DNA of 64,000 bases from Bauldia sp. GTDB taxonomy: Bacteria > Pseudomonadota > Alphaproteobacteria > Rhizobiales > Kaistiaceae. The notes beneath the pieces were generated by a model. It had not been told where the DNA came from. It did not search any database and worked only from the letters and a program-made list of their open reading frames with translations. The translations under genes were made by a program, and so were the position numbers. Positions 61,678 to 64,000 of this stretch are shown in pieces; within the stretch, counting starts at the first letter, position 1; every line of letters begins with the position of its first letter. Location of the stretch: contig JBBCGQ010000001.1 in NCBI GenBank assembly GCA_037200845.1, forward strand, positions 868,001-932,000, given 5' to 3'.

Positions 61678-63162
61678 ATGAACGACCGCATCGTCAACGG
61701 CGAGGGCGAGGCCATCCCCGCTCCCCCGATGGCGAAACCGATTCGCCCTTCGACCCGTCGTGGCTTCGGCCTGTCGTCGCGCCTGTTCGTGCTGACGGTT
61801 CTGTTCGTCACGGTCAGCGAAGTCCTGATCTACGTCCCCTCGATCGCGAACTTCCGCATCAACTGGTTGGCCGACCACCTGACCATGGCCGATGCCGCGA
61901 GCGTCGTGCTCGCCGATTCGGATGCCCAGGCCGTGCCGCGCGAAATCCAGAACGATCTCCTCAAGGCCGTCGGCGCCATCGCCATCGCGGTGCGCACGGG
62001 CACGGTAAGCCGCCTCATCGCCACGGTCGAAATGCCGCCCGACGTCGACTCGATGATCGACCTCCGCGTCATGAATCCTACGAGCGACATCGGCGAGGCG
62101 TTCGCCACGCTGTTCTCGCCGACGCCGCGCATCATCCGCGTCGTCGGCGGCGCGCGCTCCGGCGCGACGCTGGAACTCGTCATCAGCGACCGCCCGCTCC
62201 GCGATGCGATGCTGCGCTATTCCGTCAACATCATCTGGCTGTCGCTGCTTATCTCGGTCATCACCGCCGGCCTGCTCTATTTCTCGATCAACCGCCTGTT
62301 CGTCCGCCCGATGCGCCGGCTGACCGACAACATGGTCGCCTTCTCGACCGCGCCGGAAGACGTCGGCCGGGTGATCACGCCAAGTGGCCGCAGCGACGAG
62401 ATCGGCGTTGCCGAGGAGCACCTCGCCGCCATGCAGGAGGCGCTGCAGGGGACGCTCCGCGAGCAGCGCCACCTTGCCGACCTCGGCCTGGCGGTATCGA
62501 AGATCAACCACGACCTCCGCAACATGCTGGCCGCCGCGCAACTGTTCTCCGATCGCCTCGGCAGCCTGCCCGACGAGAACGTCCAGCGCTTCGCCCCCAA
62601 GCTGATCGCCGCCCTCGACCGCGCCATCTCCTATGCCCAGACGACGCTCGCCTACGGCAAGGCGCGCGAGGCCGCGCCCGCGCGCCGCCTGCTGGCGCTG
62701 GACCGCCTCGTCGACGACGTCGCCGACTCCACCGGCCTCACCGGCCACCCGACGATCCAGTTCGAAAACCGCGTCCCCGCCGGCCTCGAGATCGACGCCG
62801 ACCCCGACCAGCTCTTCCGCGTCCTGGTCAATCTTTGCCGCAACGCCGCCCAGGCGCTGGAGGGCGACTTCGGCCCGGCGGTGGTTCGCCGCCTGACCGT
62901 GAGCGCCAGCCGCACCAACGGCTCGGTCGCCATCCGAGTCGCCGACACGGGCCCGGGCATCCCGCCGGCAGTGCGCGCCAACCTCTTCCGCGCCTTCCAG
63001 GGCACCGCAAGGCCCGGCGGCACCGGCCTTGGCCTAGCCATTGCCGCGGAGCTTGTCCGCGCCCACGGCGGCTCGATCGCGCTGCTCGACACCGGCGGCG
63101 CCGGCGCCACCTTCGAGGTCATAATCCCCGACCGCCCGACGGCCGGGGGCCGCACCGGCTAG
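61678..63162 (+). CDS. Sensor histidine kinase
   Basis: A 494-aa membrane histidine kinase. Helices at about 34-55 and 183-205 enclose a ~125-residue periplasmic domain, followed by a HAMP domain (about 205-258). The H-box S-K-I-N-H-D-L-R-N carries His278, and the ATPase domain shows N-L-C-R-N-A-A-Q-A near 386 (N box), D-T-G-P-G-I-P near 423 (G1) and G-G-T-G-L-G-L-A near 448 (G2). No response regulator is next to it. Its start lies 7 bp after the flavoprotein stop, so the two are probably co-expressed and may share a redox-type signal. Confidence 0.88.
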   Translation: MNDRIVNGEGEAIPAPPMAKPIRPSTRRGFGLSSRLFVLTVLFVTVSEVLIYVPSIANFRINWLADHLTMADAASVVLADSDAQAVPREIQNDLLKAVGAIAIAVRTGTVSRLIATVEMPPDVDSMIDLRVMNPTSDIGEAFATLFSPTPRIIRVVGGARSGATLELVISDRPLRDAMLRYSVNIIWLSLLISVITAGLLYFSINRLFVRPMRRLTDNMVAFSTAPEDVGRVITPSGRSDEIGVAEEHLAAMQEALQGTLREQRHLADLGLAVSKINHDLRNMLAAAQLFSDRLGSLPDENVQRFAPKLIAALDRAISYAQTTLAYGKAREAAPARRLLALDRLVDDVADSTGLTGHPTIQFENRVPAGLEIDADPDQLFRVLVNLCRNAAQALEGDFGPAVVRRLTVSASRTNGSVAIRVADTGPGIPPAVRANLFRAFQGTARPGGTGLGLAIAAELVRAHGGSIALLDTGGAGATFEVIIPDRPTAGGRTG

Positions 63163-63205
63163 CCGCTTGCCATCCGCCGGCCCCATGGAGTAGCAACACC
63201 CCCAC

Positions 63206-63282
63206 GCGCCCGTAGCTCAGCTGGATAGAGCATCAGACTACGAATCTGAGGGCCGGGAGTTCGAATCTCTCCGGGCGCGCCA
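63206..63282 (+). tRNA. tRNA-Arg (anticodon ACG)
   Basis: A 77-base tRNA with encoded CCA. Acceptor gcgcccg pairs with cgggcgc, the D stem is gctc/gagc, the anticodon stem tcaga/tctga with loop ctacgaa (ACG at 63240-63242), and the T stem gggag/ctctc with loop ttcgaat. ACG is normally edited to ICG and reads CGU, CGC and CGA. Confidence 0.97.
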
Positions 63283-63444
63283 ATCGATGCCGTCGTTGCG
63301 AAGCTCGACGAGAATCGCGTCCATGAACTTCTTGGGGAGATTGTTGGCGGCCGCGATGTCGCCGCCGGGCGCGGTCTCGCCCGGCGCCAGACGCGCAAGG
63401 TGGAGCAGGGCCTTAAGGCCGTATTTCCCCTTCTTGGTGAGCAT
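63238..63444 (-). pseudogene. Truncated Rrf2-family regulator
   Basis: The frame begins M-L-T-K-K-G-K-Y-G-L-K-A-L-L-H-L-A and continues through A-A-N-N-L-P-K-K-F-M-D-A-I-L, the winged helix-turn-helix of Rrf2 regulators, but after about 53 residues it runs into the antisense strand of tRNA-Arg and stops in it at 63238. Full-length proteins are about 130-160 aa with a second half including the dimerisation helix. So only the DNA-binding start remains, cut precisely at the tRNA 3' end (63283). It is probably non-functional. Confidence 0.75.
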
Positions 63445-63535
63445 GGAAGTCCCGCGGAATGTGGCCGGCACTATAGGTTCGCGCGGCAAAGCGTCAACGC
63501 GGCGCAGGGCGGCGGATCGTCCGTGCTTTTTTCCA

Positions 63536-63557
63536 ATTCCTACTGGAACAGTAGAAT
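63536..63557. promoter_or_regulatory. Rrf2-like palindromic operator
   Basis: ctact-ggaac-agtag (63540-63554), extended to att...aat on both sides, is a symmetric site of the length and type bound by Rrf2/IscR-like dimers. It lies between the truncated Rrf2 gene and the CMD-domain gene. The link is inferred from symmetry and position. Confidence 0.5.
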
Positions 63558-63600
63558 AAGCTCGCTTGAGAAAGACCGCCTGCGGCCTTCTGCTTCGCAC

Positions 63601-64000
63601 ATGAGCCGCGAAGCCCGCACCGCGACCTATCCCGCCCCGCCGACCGCGCCGCTGCGCGTGCCGCCGATCCCCGGCTGGCGCGACGATCCTGCTTCGCTGG
63701 CGCAAGTCTTCGTGAGCGACGAGGCGAGTGGCCTGACGCCCGGCGAGCGCCGCGCCGCCGCGCTCCGCGTCGCGATGCTGAACGGCAACCAGACGCTGGC
63801 CGACACCTACCGTCCGCCGGCTGCCGGAGATGGCGAGCCGTCGCGGCGTCTGGCCGAGATCCTGCGCTACGTCGAGCGTTTCGCCGGCGATGCCCGCGCC
63901 ATCCGCTGCGCCGACATCCGCGCGCTGGAGGCCGCCGGCCTCAGCATTGCCGACGTGACGGCGCTGACGCGCGTCGTCGCCTTCGTGACATATCAGGCAC
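63601..64000 (+). CDS. CMD (carboxymuconolactone decarboxylase-like) domain protein, 3' partial
   Basis: An open frame of 133 codons from ATG 63601 running off the window. It includes P-G-W-R-D-D-P-A near 24, L-T-P-G-E-R-R-A-A-A-L-R-V-A-M near 45, and ends L-T-R-V-V-A-F-V-T-Y-Q-A. The last segment resembles the helix that opens the Avi_7170-type CMD/alkylhydroperoxidase-like proteins of rhizobia; the C-x2-C active site would lie beyond the edge. These genes are often next to an Rrf2 regulator, which is here truncated. Identification is moderate. Confidence 0.6.
   Translation, partial: MSREARTATYPAPPTAPLRVPPIPGWRDDPASLAQVFVSDEASGLTPGERRAAALRVAMLNGNQTLADTYRPPAAGDGEPSRRLAEILRYVERFAGDARAIRCADIRALEAAGLSIADVTALTRVVAFVTYQA

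Noticed and set aside
63159-63398. Protein reading frames across tRNA-Arg (for example the R-D-S-N-S-R-P-S-D-S frame)
   Set aside because: This is the well-known artefact of translating the antisense strand of a tRNA gene.

Overview
The window is a GC-rich alphaproteobacterial chromosome segment. The gene content fits Hyphomicrobiales (Rhizobiales): a ctrA-type cpa/tad pilus locus, the ffs-dnaX-ybaB/ebfC-recR cluster, rpmH-rnpA-yidC-engB near argB, a yejABEF peptide importer with two tandem binding proteins, and cytochrome c-kdsB-pheA in a row. I cannot fix the genus from the sequence. No CRISPR array, prophage or IS transposase is visible. Intergenic spaces are crowded with several families of short GC-rich palindromic repeats.

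Layout. 1-6609: upp (5' cut by the window edge), an SDR oxidoreductase, a retropepsin-like protease, phosphomannomutase/phosphoglucomutase, aldose 1-epimerase, a tandem repeat block of about 180-bp units, and an orphan PhnD-like binding protein. 6584-19050: the Tad/Flp pilus island. TadG-like and TadE-like pseudopilins and a secretin-N-domain protein are on the minus strand. The Flp pilin, cpaA, cpaB, cpaC, cpaD, cpaE, cpaF, tadB and tadC are on the plus strand, and a TadD-like TPR lipoprotein closes the locus on the minus strand. 19178-23380: M17 aminopeptidase, GT8 glycosyltransferase, MarR regulator, DUF559 protein and NlpC/P60 hydrolase. 23505-33958 (minus): yejA-yejA-yejB-yejE-small exported protein-yejF, ending in an unusual in-frame fusion of a DXD glycosyltransferase to a 2-hydroxyacid dehydrogenase. 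34454-37549: cytochrome c, kdsB, a GIY-YIG protein flanked by direct repeats, and pheA.

37612-39432 is a sharply AT-richer two-gene island: a YwgA-like protein plus a SAMHD1-like HD phosphohydrolase. Downstream lies a gene-free, highly foldable stretch (39541-39930). This is the best candidate in the window for an undescribed (possibly defensive) module. 40511-48667: orphan receiver, nudC, SRP RNA, dnaX, ybaB/ebfC, a PH-like membrane protein, recR, a GFA-like protein, DUF924, rmuC, a small basic protein, def and a glycine-zipper lipoprotein. 48722-60081: fmt-truA; then on the minus strand argB, a HAD nucleotidase, dapD, DUF805, dapE and a membrane protein (Arg and Lys/meso-DAP synthesis); a Pro/Ala-rich membrane protein and an acyltransferase on the plus strand; then rpmH-rnpA-yidC-engB on the minus strand. 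60225-64000: a flavoprotein of the disulfide-reductase fold that lacks its redox cysteines, a histidine kinase, tRNA-Arg(ACG), an Rrf2 remnant truncated at the tRNA, an Rrf2-like operator, and the start of a CMD-domain gene that runs off the window.

Functionally, most of the window is housekeeping: translation initiation (def, fmt), tRNA modification, replication and repair, membrane protein insertion, amino-acid and cell-wall precursor synthesis. The accessory interest lies in the pilus locus, the repeat families, the AT-rich island, the fused enzyme and the tRNA-adjacent truncation.
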